Source: Oscillospiraceae bacterium (GTDB lineage: Bacteria > Bacillota > Clostridia > Oscillospirales > Oscillospiraceae). From it: a DNA stretch of 22,917 bases. A program made the position numbers and the translations under genes. Every line of letters starts with the position of its first letter. Positions within the stretch are counted from its first letter, which is position 1. The notes under the pieces are model-generated. The model saw nothing but the letters and a program-made list of their open reading frames with translations, made no database searches and had not been told where the DNA came from. The stretch spans positions 1 to 22,917 of the forward strand of contig JAFZAM010000228.1 of the NCBI GenBank assembly GCA_017557265.1, in the 5' to 3' direction. Below, one piece after another: positions 1 through 8,700 of the stretch.

Positions 1-2407
1 CGGAAAGACGCGCCGCCACGGAACCTACTTCGAGATGCTCGGCAACTTCTCCTTCGGCGACTACTTTAAAAACGAAGCGACCGCGTGGGCGTGGGAGTTC
101 ATTACGAAGGTCCTCGAGATCCCCGAGGACAAGCTCTACGTCTCCGTCTACGAGCAGGACCAGGAGGCCTACGACATCTGGACCCAGAAGGTCGGCGTTT
201 CGCCGGATCACATGGTCTTCCTCGGCAAGGAGGACAACTTCTGGGAGATAGGCGCCGGTCCCTGCGGCCCCTGCTCGGAGATATATTTTGACCGTGGCGA
301 GGAGCACGGCTGCCACAGCCCCGACTGCCACGTCGGCTGCGACTGCGACAGATATGTCGAGTTCTGGAACCTCGTCTTCACGCAGTTTAATAACGACGGC
401 AACGGCAACTATACGACCCTCGCCAAGAAAAACATAGACACCGGCATGGGCCTCGAACGCATGGCCTGCATCATGCAGGGCGTCGATTCGCTCTTCGACG
501 TCGATACCGTCATGAACATAACCCACAAGGTCTCGGAGCTCACCGGCGCGAAGTACGGCCAGAGCACGAAGACCGACGTTTCGCTGCGCGTCATAACGGA
601 CCATATCCGCTCCACGACGATGCTCATCGGAGACGGCGTGCTTCCCTCCAACGAGGGCAGAGGCTACGTTCTGCGCCGTCTGCTCAGACGCGCCGCGCGC
701 CACGGCAAGCTTCTCGGCGTCAACGAGCCCTTCCTCTACAAAGTGGCCGACACCGTCATCAAGGAGAGCGAGAGCGCCTACCCCGAGCTCCGCGAGAAGC
801 GCGACTACATCGTTCGCGTCATCAAGGCCGAGGAGGAGCGCTTCGTCCTGACGATAGATTCCGGCATGCGCATACTCAGCTCCATGATAGACGACTGCAA
901 GGCCTCCGGAAAGACCGTCCTCGACGGCGCCGACTGCTTCAAGCTCTACGATACCTACGGCTTCCCGATAGACCTGACGCTCGAGATTCTCGCCGAGAAC
1001 GGGCTCGACGCCGACAGAGACGGCTTCGACAAGCTCATGAACGAGCAGCGCGAGCGCGCCCGCGCCGCGACCGCCGCGCTCGGTGATTTTGGCTGGGCCG
1101 CGATAGACCTCGGACTTCCCAAGAACGAGGAGACCGAGTTCACCGGCTACAAGGAATTCGAAAACGACGACGCGAAGGTCCTCGCCATCGTCTCCGACGG
1201 AGAGCTCTGCTCCGAGATACGCGAGGGCGACGAGGGCATCATCGTCCTTGACAAGACCCCATTCTATGCCGAGATGGGCGGCCAGTGCGCCGACGTCGGC
1301 GATATCGAGACGAAGGATGCGCTCTTCAGAGTGACCGACGTCCATAAGTCCAAGGACGGCAAGTACATGCATTCCGGCGCGGTGCTCAAGGGCAACTTCA
1401 ACGTCGACGATATCGTCAAGGCCGAGATAGACGCCGACCGCCGCCGCGCCATAATGCGCGCGCACAGCGCCACGCATCTTCTCGACGCCGCGCTAAAGCA
1501 GGTCCTCGGCGACCATATCGAGCAGGCGGGCTCCCTCGTTACGCCCGATACCGTTCGCTTCGACTTTACACACTTCGCAGCCGTCACGCCCGAAGAGCTC
1601 GAGAAGATCGAGGAGATCGTAAACGATCAGATTCTCGCCGACCTCGCGGTCGATATCCGCGAGATGCCGATCGCCGAGGCCAAGAAGTCCGGCGCGGTTG
1701 CGCTCTTCGGCGAGAAGTACGGCGATATAGTCCGCGTCGTCAGTATGGGCGACTTCTCCAAGGAATTCTGCGGCGGCACGCATCTGAGCAATACGGCGAA
1801 GGTCGGCCTCTTCCGCATCGTCGCGGAGTACTCCGTCGCGGCGGGCGTCCGCAGAATAGACGCCGTCGTCGGCAGGAAGGCCCGCGAGTTTCTGCGCGAC
1901 ACTGTTTCCGTCAACAGGAATATCGCCGAGATACTCAAGACCTCTCCCGGAGAGCTCATCAATAAAGTTAATCAGAATCAAAACGAGCAGCGCGAGCTCC
2001 GCCGCGCCCTCGAAAAGCTCCGCACGAAGCTCATCCAGCAGGAGACCAACGGCTTCCTGCTCGCCTCCAAGGAGGTCAAGGGCGTCAAGCTCATCACGGC
2101 GGTCCTCGAGGAGGCCGACAGCGACGCGCTCCGTTCCGCGGGCGATTACCTCAAGAGCAAGTCCGAGGATATAGTCGCCGTCCTCGCTTCCGTGACGGGA
2201 GACAAGATAAGCTTCATCGCCGTCTGCGGCAAGGGCGCCGTCGCGCGCGGGGTCAAGGCCGGCGAGATAATCAAGAACGTCACCAAGATAGCCGGCGGCT
2301 CCGGCGGCGGCAAGCCCGACGTCGCCATGGGCGGCGGCAAGGACGTCATGAAGGTCGACGACGCGCTCGCAGCGGTCGATGAGATCGTGAGCGCCATGAT
2401 AAAGTGA
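1..2407 (+). CDS. alaS: Alanyl-tRNA synthetase, 5' end outside the window
   Basis: This enzyme charges tRNA-Ala with alanine in the cytoplasm and hydrolyses misacylated Ser/Gly-tRNA. The reading frame is open from base 2, giving about 801 residues, so roughly 70-80 N-terminal residues are missing compared with the usual length of about 880. The first visible residues are the end of the class II catalytic motif region (FEMLGNFSFGDYFK, from about base 32). The editing domain shows HSATH (His codons at 1463 and 1475) and the CGGTH zinc motif (Cys at 1769, His at 1781). The glycine-rich C-Ala/DHHA1 tail follows near 2295-2340. The ATG at 35 is internal and is not the true start. A HIT-family gene follows after 8 nt, and its Shine-Dalgarno GAGGT overlaps the alaS stop. 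Identification is very secure. Confidence 0.98.
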   Translation, partial: GKTRRHGTYFEMLGNFSFGDYFKNEATAWAWEFITKVLEIPEDKLYVSVYEQDQEAYDIWTQKVGVSPDHMVFLGKEDNFWEIGAGPCGPCSEIYFDRGEEHGCHSPDCHVGCDCDRYVEFWNLVFTQFNNDGNGNYTTLAKKNIDTGMGLERMACIMQGVDSLFDVDTVMNITHKVSELTGAKYGQSTKTDVSLRVITDHIRSTTMLIGDGVLPSNEGRGYVLRRLLRRAARHGKLLGVNEPFLYKVADTVIKESESAYPELREKRDYIVRVIKAEEERFVLTIDSGMRILSSMIDDCKASGKTVLDGADCFKLYDTYGFPIDLTLEILAENGLDADRDGFDKLMNEQRERARAATAALGDFGWAAIDLGLPKNEETEFTGYKEFENDDAKVLAIVSDGELCSEIREGDEGIIVLDKTPFYAEMGGQCADVGDIETKDALFRVTDVHKSKDGKYMHSGAVLKGNFNVDDIVKAEIDADRRRAIMRAHSATHLLDAALKQVLGDHIEQAGSLVTPDTVRFDFTHFAAVTPEELEKIEEIVNDQILADLAVDIREMPIAEAKKSGAVALFGEKYGDIVRVVSMGDFSKEFCGGTHLSNTAKVGLFRIVAEYSVAAGVRRIDAVVGRKAREFLRDTVSVNRNIAEILKTSPGELINKVNQNQNEQRELRRALEKLRTKLIQQETNGFLLASKEVKGVKLITAVLEEADSDALRSAGDYLKSKSEDIVAVLASVTGDKISFIAVCGKGAVARGVKAGEIIKNVTKIAGGSGGGKPDVAMGGGKDVMKVDDALAAVDEIVSAMIK

Positions 2408-2415
2408 GGTAAGCC

Positions 2416-2757
2416 ATGTCAGACTGCCTTTTCTGCAAAATAGCGGCGGGGGATATCCCCTCGAGCTGCGTTTATTCCGACGAGCTCGTCTATGCCTTCA
2501 ACGACATAGACCCGCAGGCGCCGAGGCATTTTCTCGTCATACCGAGAGAGCATATCCGCTCCTGCGCGGACGTGAGCGCCGCGAATTCCGCCGTCGTCGC
2601 GCATATCTTTGAGGTCATCGCCAAGCTCGCAGACGAGCTCGGCTTCAAGGACGGCTTCAGAGTCGTCTCCAACTGCGGTGCCTCGGCCGGTCAGAGCGTC
2701 GAGCATCTGCATTTTCACGTCCTGTCGGGCCGCGACATGACGTGGCCTCCGGGCTGA
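2416..2757 (+). CDS. HIT-family (HinT-like) nucleotide hydrolase
   Basis: A 113-residue protein of the histidine triad superfamily. HinT-type members hydrolyse purine nucleoside phosphoramidates and aminoacyl-adenylates, typically as dimers in the cytosol. The signature is HLHFH at residues 97-101, and the N-terminus carries the typical CLFCKI opening. The length matches the family (about 110-140). It starts 8 nt after alaS behind GAGGT, so it is probably co-transcribed. Being next to an aminoacyl-tRNA synthetase fits the known ability of HinT enzymes to clear aminoacyl-AMP, although the link here is inference. Confidence 0.95.
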   Translation: MSDCLFCKIAAGDIPSSCVYSDELVYAFNDIDPQAPRHFLVIPREHIRSCADVSAANSAVVAHIFEVIAKLADELGFKDGFRVVSNCGASAGQSVEHLHFHVLSGRDMTWPPG

Positions 2758-2788
2758 TAATTCGGTTTTTAAGAAGGGAAGGGTCGCC

Positions 2789-5044
2789 GTGCGAAAAGGT
2801 GCAATCTTTGCATTCTCGTTCTCGGCGGCCGTCCTTTTATGCGGGGCTCTGTTCCGCGCGTGCTCATTCTGGATATTCCTCGGTCTGTTCTCGGTCGCGC
2901 TCGTTTCGGGGCTTCTTCGCCGCAAGTCCGCTCAAATAGTATTTATTGCGGCCACGGCGGCTGCGCTCGCCTTCGCCTGGTGCTTCTTTTTCACGACGTG
3001 GACGACCGCGCCGGTAGCCTACTACGACGGAAACACGCGCGATATATCGGCCGTCGTCGTCGATCGATCGACCGATTACAGATACGGCAAGTCGGTTCCC
3101 GTCCGCGTCGACGGGATGCTCTGCCGCATCTACGTCAAAACGGACGGAGACTTCGATCCCGAGCCCGGCGATACGCTGACGTTTACGGCGCAGTGCCGCG
3201 TTCCGACTTCGACAGACATAAGGTATAATCCCGCTTCGAAAGGGCTTCGGCTCAATCTCTATGCCGAGGATATCCCCGAGGTCGCGCATCCGGAGAAGGG
3301 GAGCTTTCGATGGTTCCCGCAGCGCCTTAAACTCGCAGTCGGACGGACGATAGACCGCATCTTCGCCCGGGACTCCGCGCCGTTCATGCGCGCTCTTCTG
3401 ACCGGAGACAGAACGGAACTATACAAAGACACGTATTTCTATTCGATGCTGACGCACTCCGGCGTGAGCCATATCGTCGCCGTGTCCGGCATGCACGTGT
3501 CCTTCCTCGTCGGCTTCATGATGTTCTTTTTCGGCAGGAAGCGCAAGCTCACGCTTCTCGCAGCGCCCGTCATCGTGCTCTTCATGGCGATGGTCGGCTT
3601 TACTCCGAGCGTCACCCGCGCGGGAATAATGCAGCTCTTGCTGCTTCTCTCTCCGTTCGTAATGCGAGAATACGACTCCGTCACGTCCCTCGGGATATCG
3701 CTGATGATCATCCTCGTCGTTAATCCGGACGCGGCGTTCGACCCGAGTTTGCAGATGTCCTTCGGCGCCGTCGCGGGCATTCTGCTGTTCTTCGACCGCT
3801 TCAACGTACGAATAAAGAACAAAAAGGGTAGAAAGCCCATCGTCAAGGCAGCTCTCTGGCTCGCACGCGCGGCTCTATCGACGATAGCGATATCGCTCTC
3901 GGCGCAGGTCTTCGTCCTCCCGCTGTCGGCTCTGTATTATAAGTCCGTATCGGTCGTATCGCCGATAACGAATCTTCTCATACTATGGGCGGTATCGGCA
4001 TGCTTCTGCCTCGGCGTCATAGCCGTCATCCTCGGGTTTATTTACGCTCCGCTCGGAGCGGCAGTCTCGGTCATACCGACCATACTATTCCGATACATTC
4101 GCGCGATAGTCACGTTTCTCGGCGGACTGCGTTTTTCGTTCGTCACTACCGACAGCTTCTATTTCGTCGTCATGCTCTCGGCGCTCTATCTCATCCTCGC
4201 CGCGCTTATGTTCAAGGCGGCGGATAAGATAAGGCTTCCCGTGCTCGCGGGATCGGCCGTCGTTCTGCTCGCGGCCGCGATGCTGTTTTCCTATGCCGAT
4301 TCGAGGCTTTCCGTCATGGACGTGACCGCGCTCGACGTCGGGCAGGGACAATGCATCGTCGTATCCTCGGGCGACGGCGTATACGTAGTCGACTGCGGTG
4401 GCAGCGTGCTCGACGACGAGGGCGACCTTTGCGCGGATTATCTGCTCTCGCGTGGATATTCCGAGCTCGACGGGCTCATACTCACGCATTATCATTCGGA
4501 TCACGCCTGCGGAGTCTCCGAGCTTTTATGGCGCATACCGACGAAATGCGTGTATGCGCCGATATTCCACGACGAATCCGCCGAGCTCGTCTATTCTCAG
4601 ACGGAGGACATTCCCGTTCCCTGGAAGTTCATTACGAAAGAGACGACCGTCTCGACCGATTCCGAAATGACTCTGACTCTGTACCCGCCGGTCGGCATGC
4701 TCGGCGAGAACGAGCTCGGTATTTCGGCGCTCTTTTCGCTCGGTGAGTTCGACGCGCTGACCGTCGGGGACATGAACGGCATAACCGAGACGGCGTTTGT
4801 CGATATATTCGATCTGCCCGATATCGAGCTTTTGATAGTCGGGCACCACGGCTCGAAATACTCCTCGTCGGCCGGTTTTCTCGACGCGCTCAAGCCCGAG
4901 GCCGCGTTCATATCCGTCGGCGAGAATACCTACGGACATCCCGCGAAGGAGACGCTCGCGCGGCTTTACGAGCGCGGGATAGCCGTTTATCGTACCGACC
5001 TGAACGGGACGCTCACCCTGAGACTCGGAAAAGGAGGGAAGTAG
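2789..5044 (+). CDS. comEC: ComEC/Rec2-type DNA uptake channel with metallo-beta-lactamase domain
   Basis: A 751-residue polytopic membrane protein. ComEC forms the inner-membrane channel for single-stranded DNA during natural transformation. The order is typical: N-terminal membrane segments (about residues 5-70), a soluble DUF4131-like/OB region (about 75-160), the Competence-domain membrane core (about 190-510, including the conserved VSGMHVSFLVG region near residue 230), then a C-terminal metallo-beta-lactamase domain. That domain carries LDVGQGQ, HYHSDH at residues 567-572, GDMNG and GHHGS, so the metal site looks intact. The start is GTG at 2789, preceded by AAGAAGGGAAGGG. It lies 31 nt after the HIT gene and 3 nt before holA. 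comEC next to holA is a common Firmicutes arrangement. Whether the cell is competent cannot be told from this window. Confidence 0.95.
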   Translation: MRKGAIFAFSFSAAVLLCGALFRACSFWIFLGLFSVALVSGLLRRKSAQIVFIAATAAALAFAWCFFFTTWTTAPVAYYDGNTRDISAVVVDRSTDYRYGKSVPVRVDGMLCRIYVKTDGDFDPEPGDTLTFTAQCRVPTSTDIRYNPASKGLRLNLYAEDIPEVAHPEKGSFRWFPQRLKLAVGRTIDRIFARDSAPFMRALLTGDRTELYKDTYFYSMLTHSGVSHIVAVSGMHVSFLVGFMMFFFGRKRKLTLLAAPVIVLFMAMVGFTPSVTRAGIMQLLLLLSPFVMREYDSVTSLGISLMIILVVNPDAAFDPSLQMSFGAVAGILLFFDRFNVRIKNKKGRKPIVKAALWLARAALSTIAISLSAQVFVLPLSALYYKSVSVVSPITNLLILWAVSACFCLGVIAVILGFIYAPLGAAVSVIPTILFRYIRAIVTFLGGLRFSFVTTDSFYFVVMLSALYLILAALMFKAADKIRLPVLAGSAVVLLAAAMLFSYADSRLSVMDVTALDVGQGQCIVVSSGDGVYVVDCGGSVLDDEGDLCADYLLSRGYSELDGLILTHYHSDHACGVSELLWRIPTKCVYAPIFHDESAELVYSQTEDIPVPWKFITKETTVSTDSEMTLTLYPPVGMLGENELGISALFSLGEFDALTVGDMNGITETAFVDIFDLPDIELLIVGHHGSKYSSSAGFLDALKPEAAFISVGENTYGHPAKETLARLYERGIAVYRTDLNGTLTLRLGKGGK

Positions 5045-5047
5045 CAA

Positions 5048-6082
5048 ATGGACGAAAAGACCGACCGCGGCTTTGAGCAGCTCAAAGCCGATATTAAGGC
5101 CGGAGTGCCCGCAAGGGCTTATATCCTCGCGGGCCGCGAGACATATCTGAAGGATCATTATCTCGGCAGACTGCGTTCGCTCATTCTCGACGGGCCCATG
5201 TCCGACTTCAACTATAAGACCATCGACGGCTCGAATTTCGATATGAACGATTTTGTAGACGCCGTCGACGCGGCCCCGAGCTTTGCCGAGCGCACGCTCG
5301 TCGAGGTGCGCGATCTTCCCATTTTCGACCTTGACAAGGACGACGCGGCGACCTTCGCGGATATAATCTCCGATCTTCCCGAGTGGGTCTGCCTCGTCTT
5401 CGTATATGACGCGATCGAGTATAAAAAGGACGGCCGCAGGAAGGCTCTCGCAAACGCGATAAAAGACAACGTCGTCACCGCGACGATAAACGAGCAGGGC
5501 AGAGGCGAGCTCATCCGGTGGATATCCTCGCATTTCAAAGCTCACGGGAAGAACATCTCGCGCGACGACTGTGATTATTTGCTCTTTCTCTGCGGCAGCC
5601 TCATGAGCGGCCTGAATATGGAGATAGAAAAGATCGCCTCCTGGTGCGAAGGCGACGCCGTCACGCGCGCGGATATAGACGCCGTGGCCATCCCCGTTCT
5701 CGACGCGGCCGTATTCGACCTCACGGACGCTCTGTGCGAGCGCAGATTCGCCAAAGCCGCGGAGGTACTTGGAGACCTTATCACGCTCCAAAACGATCCT
5801 CTGGCCGTTCTGGGCGCCATAGGGACGAATATGCGCCGCATGTTCGCCGTTTCCGTTCTTGAGCGCAACAAAGCTGACATGAAGCAGCTGATGTCGGCAG
5901 TAAAGACGGAATCCTCCTTCTACGTCAATAAGCTCGTTTCGTCTTCCAAGCGCTTCGGGCAGAAGCGCCTCGCCAAAGCCATCGAGCTATGCGCGCAAGC
6001 CGATCTCGACCTGAAGAACTATTCCTCGTCAGACCCCGACCGGCTTTCCGATCTGCTCGTCGGTCTCGCCGCATTAAGCTGA
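5048..6082 (+). CDS. holA: DNA polymerase III delta subunit
   Basis: A 344-residue protein, the usual HolA length. The delta subunit opens the beta sliding clamp and is part of the clamp-loader complex with DnaX and delta prime. The N-terminus shows the family pattern YILAGRETYLKDHYL (about residues 25-39), followed by a degenerate AAA+ fold (DLPEWVCLVFVYD near 115-127) and an alpha-helical C-terminal collar domain (NDPLAVLGAIGTNMRRMF near 250-270). The ATG at 5048 lies 3 nt after the comEC stop behind AAGGAGGGAAG, so the two genes are probably translated from one transcript. Confidence 0.95.
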   Translation: MDEKTDRGFEQLKADIKAGVPARAYILAGRETYLKDHYLGRLRSLILDGPMSDFNYKTIDGSNFDMNDFVDAVDAAPSFAERTLVEVRDLPIFDLDKDDAATFADIISDLPEWVCLVFVYDAIEYKKDGRRKALANAIKDNVVTATINEQGRGELIRWISSHFKAHGKNISRDDCDYLLFLCGSLMSGLNMEIEKIASWCEGDAVTRADIDAVAIPVLDAAVFDLTDALCERRFAKAAEVLGDLITLQNDPLAVLGAIGTNMRRMFAVSVLERNKADMKQLMSAVKTESSFYVNKLVSSSKRFGQKRLAKAIELCAQADLDLKNYSSSDPDRLSDLLVGLAALS

Positions 6083-6085
6083 AGC

Positions 6086-6691
6086 ATGGATAAGATAAGC
6101 GTAGCCGAGACGATCATCGTCGAGGGCAGATACGACAAGAATACTCTCTCTCAGTTTCTCGACGCCAACATTATCGAGACCTCCGGCTTCGGCGTATTCA
6201 AGAGCCCGGAGACCGACGAACTCATCCGTGCTCTCGCAAAAAAGACCGGCGTCGTTGTCCTGACCGACAGCGACGGAGCGGGCTTCGTTATACGCAATCA
6301 CATACGCGGAGCCGTAAGCGAGGGCAGAGTCCTCCACGCCTATATCCCCGAGATACCCGGCAGGGAAAGACGCAAGACGCGCGCCGGAGCGGAGGGGCTG
6401 CTCGGCGTCGAAGGCATGGACAGAGAAACTATACTGAAAGCTCTGCGCGACTGCGGAGCGACGCTCGGCGGCGAGAGCCGCGGCGAGTCCGGCGAGCCGC
6501 TTACGAAGTCCGATATGTACGCTCTCGGTCTCAGCGGCGGAAAGGGGAGCGCGCAGGCGAGAGACGCTCTCAAAAAAAAGCTCGGACTCCCCTCAAAACT
6601 CACTGCGAACGCGCTGCTCGACGTTCTCAACGCGCTCTATTCGCGCGAGGAGCTCATGGCGCTCATCACGGAGGACGCGGAGCGCGGCTGA
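6086..6691 (+). CDS. rnmV: Toprim-domain protein, ribonuclease M5-like
   Basis: A 201-residue protein with a Toprim fold. The Toprim acids are visible as VEGRYD (Glu13) and LTDSD (Asp61, Asp63). The C-terminal half contains HAYIPEIPG and GLLGVEGMDRETILKAL, which resemble the conserved second half of RNase M5, the enzyme that matures 5S rRNA in Firmicutes. It starts 3 nt after holA. In Bacillus and many Clostridia rnmV lies beside ksgA, but no ksgA is present here. A different Toprim nuclease is possible, but the C-terminal pattern makes M5 the best call. Confidence 0.85.
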   Translation: MDKISVAETIIVEGRYDKNTLSQFLDANIIETSGFGVFKSPETDELIRALAKKTGVVVLTDSDGAGFVIRNHIRGAVSEGRVLHAYIPEIPGRERRKTRAGAEGLLGVEGMDRETILKALRDCGATLGGESRGESGEPLTKSDMYALGLSGGKGSAQARDALKKKLGLPSKLTANALLDVLNALYSREELMALITEDAERG

Positions 6692-6692
6692 T

Positions 6693-6721
6693 TTGCATTA
6701 TTTTGCCTTATATGTTATAAT
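6693..6721 (+). promoter_or_regulatory. Sigma-A-type extended -10 promoter for nrdR
   Basis: TTGCAT (6693-6698), a 17-nt spacer and TATAAT (6716-6721). TG at 6713-6714 gives an extended -10 (TGTTATAAT). It lies in the short AT-rich gap after the Toprim gene and starts a separate nrdR transcript with a leader of about 30 nt. No NrdR-box pair was recognised around it. Confidence 0.8.
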
Positions 6722-6756
6722 CTCATCATAAGAAACCGAAAGACGGAGGTAAAGCC

Positions 6757-7215
6757 ATGAGGTGTCCGTATTGCAGCTACAGCGAAAGCAAGGTCATAGA
6801 TTCGCGTCCCGCCGAAGAGGGCTCGACGATAAGAAGGCGCCGCGAATGCCTCTCCTGCGGGAAGCGCTTCACGACGTACGAGATAATGGAGCGCCTTCCG
6901 CTCCTCGTCGTTAAGAAGGACGGCCGCCGCCAGAGCTTCGACAGAGTCAAGCTTCTAAACGGCATGGTACGCGCCTGCGAAAAGCGACCGGTACCGATGG
7001 CCGAGCTCGAGGCTATAGTCGACGATATCGAGCAGGAGCTCCAGAATTCGCTTGAGCGAGAGGTCTCGTCGGTCAAGATAGGCGAGATGGTCATGGACAG
7101 GCTCAAGAATCTCGACGAGGTCGCCTACGTCCGCTTCGCGTCCGTCTACAGACAGTTCAAGGATATCAATACTTTTATGGACGAGCTCAACAAGCTGCTC
7201 AGTTCCAAGGAGTGA
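6757..7215 (+). CDS. nrdR: Transcriptional repressor NrdR
   Basis: A 152-residue protein, the typical NrdR length. NrdR senses ATP/dATP through an ATP-cone and represses ribonucleotide reductase genes. The N-terminal zinc ribbon has Cys3, Cys6, Cys31 and Cys34. The nucleotide-binding ATP-cone follows, starting near LLVVKKDGRRQSFDR (about residues 49-63). The start at 6757 has the RBS ACGGAGGT and its own upstream promoter. No ribonucleotide reductase gene is in the window, so its targets lie elsewhere. Confidence 0.97.
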   Translation: MRCPYCSYSESKVIDSRPAEEGSTIRRRRECLSCGKRFTTYEIMERLPLLVVKKDGRRQSFDRVKLLNGMVRACEKRPVPMAELEAIVDDIEQELQNSLEREVSSVKIGEMVMDRLKNLDEVAYVRFASVYRQFKDINTFMDELNKLLSSKE

Positions 7216-7228
7216 GCCCGTCCGGGTC

Positions 7229-7924
7229 ATGGTAAATAACTTTTCCGAGTTTTGCGGCGAGCTCCTGCGCTGCGGCTTTTCCATGGGAGGCGGCAATCCC
7301 AAGGGGATATACTCCGTCGTGCCGTACACGTGGGAGGAGCAGGACTATCTCGGCGTAGTAGCGCGCTGGCACACCGGAGACCCCGAGACCGATCCCTGGG
7401 AATGGCGCATGCGGGTGCTCGAGGAGCGGGACGATATCGCGTACGCGAAGGTCTTCTTCAATATCAGCGGCTTCATCTCAAAAGAGTGGTATCCCCGCTT
7501 TCTCGCGGTCAGACGCGGCGGCGAGACCTTCGACGAAGCCTATGAGCGCGGCGCGGTGAGCCGCATGGCGAAGAGAGCCTACGACGTCATCCGCGAGATC
7601 GATTCTCTGCCGTTTCACGAGATAAAGGCTCTCGCATTCGTTTCGCGCGAGGAGAACGCGCAGTTCGAGCAGGCGCTCACCGAGCTGCAGATGAAGATGT
7701 TCATCACCATCGACGGCAGAGCTCAGAAGGTCAATAAGTACGGTATCCCTTACGGCTGGTCCAGCACGTCGTTCTCGACGGTCGAGAGCTTCTGGAGCCG
7801 GAGGGGAGCCGAGCTCGAGGACCTCGAACCGGACGAGAGCTTCGAGCTTATTAGAGAACGCATCCTCGAGCTCAATCCCGAAGCCAAGCGCTCGCGGATT
7901 GACAAATTCATAAGAGGCAAATAA
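7229..7924 (+). CDS. AlkZ-related protein of uncertain function
   Basis: A 231-residue soluble protein. The pattern WHTGDPETDPWEWR, then AYAKVFF and FISKEWYPRF (about residues 47-90), matches the Firmicutes proteins usually annotated as AlkZ-related. These are distant relatives of the HTH_42/AlkZ DNA glycosylase family. No glycosylase motif can be confirmed by eye, so the activity is not assigned. The ATG at 7229 lies 13 nt after the nrdR stop. The nearest Shine-Dalgarno-like AAGGAG overlaps the end of nrdR about 15 nt upstream, which suggests translational coupling. A strong terminator follows at once. The pairing with nrdR would fit a DNA metabolism role, but that is inference. Confidence 0.65.
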   Translation: MVNNFSEFCGELLRCGFSMGGGNPKGIYSVVPYTWEEQDYLGVVARWHTGDPETDPWEWRMRVLEERDDIAYAKVFFNISGFISKEWYPRFLAVRRGGETFDEAYERGAVSRMAKRAYDVIREIDSLPFHEIKALAFVSREENAQFEQALTELQMKMFITIDGRAQKVNKYGIPYGWSSTSFSTVESFWSRRGAELEDLEPDESFELIRERILELNPEAKRSRIDKFIRGK

Positions 7925-7956
7925 AAAAGCATCCGTCACGAGAACGGATGCTTTTT
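7924..7956. terminator. Bidirectional intrinsic terminator
   Basis: A perfect 13-bp inverted repeat: AAAAAGCATCCGT (7924-7936), a 7-nt loop, and ACGGATGCTTTTT (7944-7956). It has a T-run in both directions and sits between the convergent AlkZ-related (+) and B3/B4 (-) genes, so it can end both transcripts. Confidence 0.95.
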
Positions 7957-7971
7957 CGATTTTATCGGAGC

Positions 7972-8676
7972 TCAGATCTCCATGGAATTGGCCGAGATGT
8001 CGACGAAGCCTATCTTGATCTCGCAGTTGAATTCTCGCGCGAGAAGATCGGCGAGCTCGTCTCGGGCCTTCAGAACGTCGTCTCTGTCCACGCCGCCAAA
8101 GCCGTCGATGGGGAAGAAGACGTGGCTCGTCTCCTCGGTGATCTTGCCGTCGTCGCTCTGACGCCAAATCCAGCGTCTCGTCTTGACCGTGTGTCCGCTG
8201 ACGTAGACGAGCTCGCCCTCGGGCATGACCTCGGTCTCCGTCTCTCCCATCGGCAGGAAGTGATCCTCGGAAGTCGAGAAGCGTATCTCGATGTCGCCCT
8301 CGGCCTTTTCGATATCGTGCGCGCCCATCGGGAGCTGATAGCGCAGCGAGAAAGCGTTGCCGAGGTCGACGACGGGGTTGATGTGAGGCAGAGCGCCGCT
8401 CTTCTGCACGCGCTTCGTGAGCGCCTCGATGGAGCACATGAACTTGTTCGGGTTCATGCCGAGCACCTGAAAGGCGTCTCTGCAGGCCTTTATGTTCGGC
8501 AGCTCGCGCACGTTGTCGGCCGCGTGCTCGGCGGCAAATCGAGCGGCCTCGTCGTCGAGCATTTTGGCTACGGCGGCGTTTTCCGAGCGGTTGTCGAAGC
8601 CGGTCGCGACTACGACGCCGACGCAGTAGTCGGGCAGCTTCTCAAATACGTCCTTGGCGACGATAAACTGTTTCAT
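7972..8676 (-). CDS. Free-standing B3/B4 (PheRS beta-like) domain protein
   Basis: A 234-residue protein resembling the B3/B4 domain of the phenylalanyl-tRNA synthetase beta chain, the module used there for editing and tRNA contact. Typical features are the PNIKACRDAFQVLGMNPNKF region (about residues 60-80) and NPVVDLGNAFSLRYQLPMGA (about 120-139). There is no synthetase catalytic core. The biological role of free-standing members is not well established. It is the last gene of the leftward operon, 24 nt after rubrerythrin, with GGGAGGAT before the ATG, and it ends just before the shared terminator. Confidence 0.85.
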   Translation of the reverse strand: MKQFIVAKDVFEKLPDYCVGVVVATGFDNRSENAAVAKMLDDEAARFAAEHAADNVRELPNIKACRDAFQVLGMNPNKFMCSIEALTKRVQKSGALPHINPVVDLGNAFSLRYQLPMGAHDIEKAEGDIEIRFSTSEDHFLPMGETETEVMPEGELVYVSGHTVKTRRWIWRQSDDGKITEETSHVFFPIDGFGGVDRDDVLKARDELADLLAREFNCEIKIGFVDISANSMEI

Positions 8677-8700
8677 CGGTGATCCTCCCGGAAGCGTGAC

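Noticed and set aside
4526..5791. 421-codon open frame on the - strand
   Set aside because: It lies antisense to comEC and holA, which have clear family motifs. Its translation is Arg/Glu/Val-rich with no recognisable domain, as expected from GC-rich antisense.
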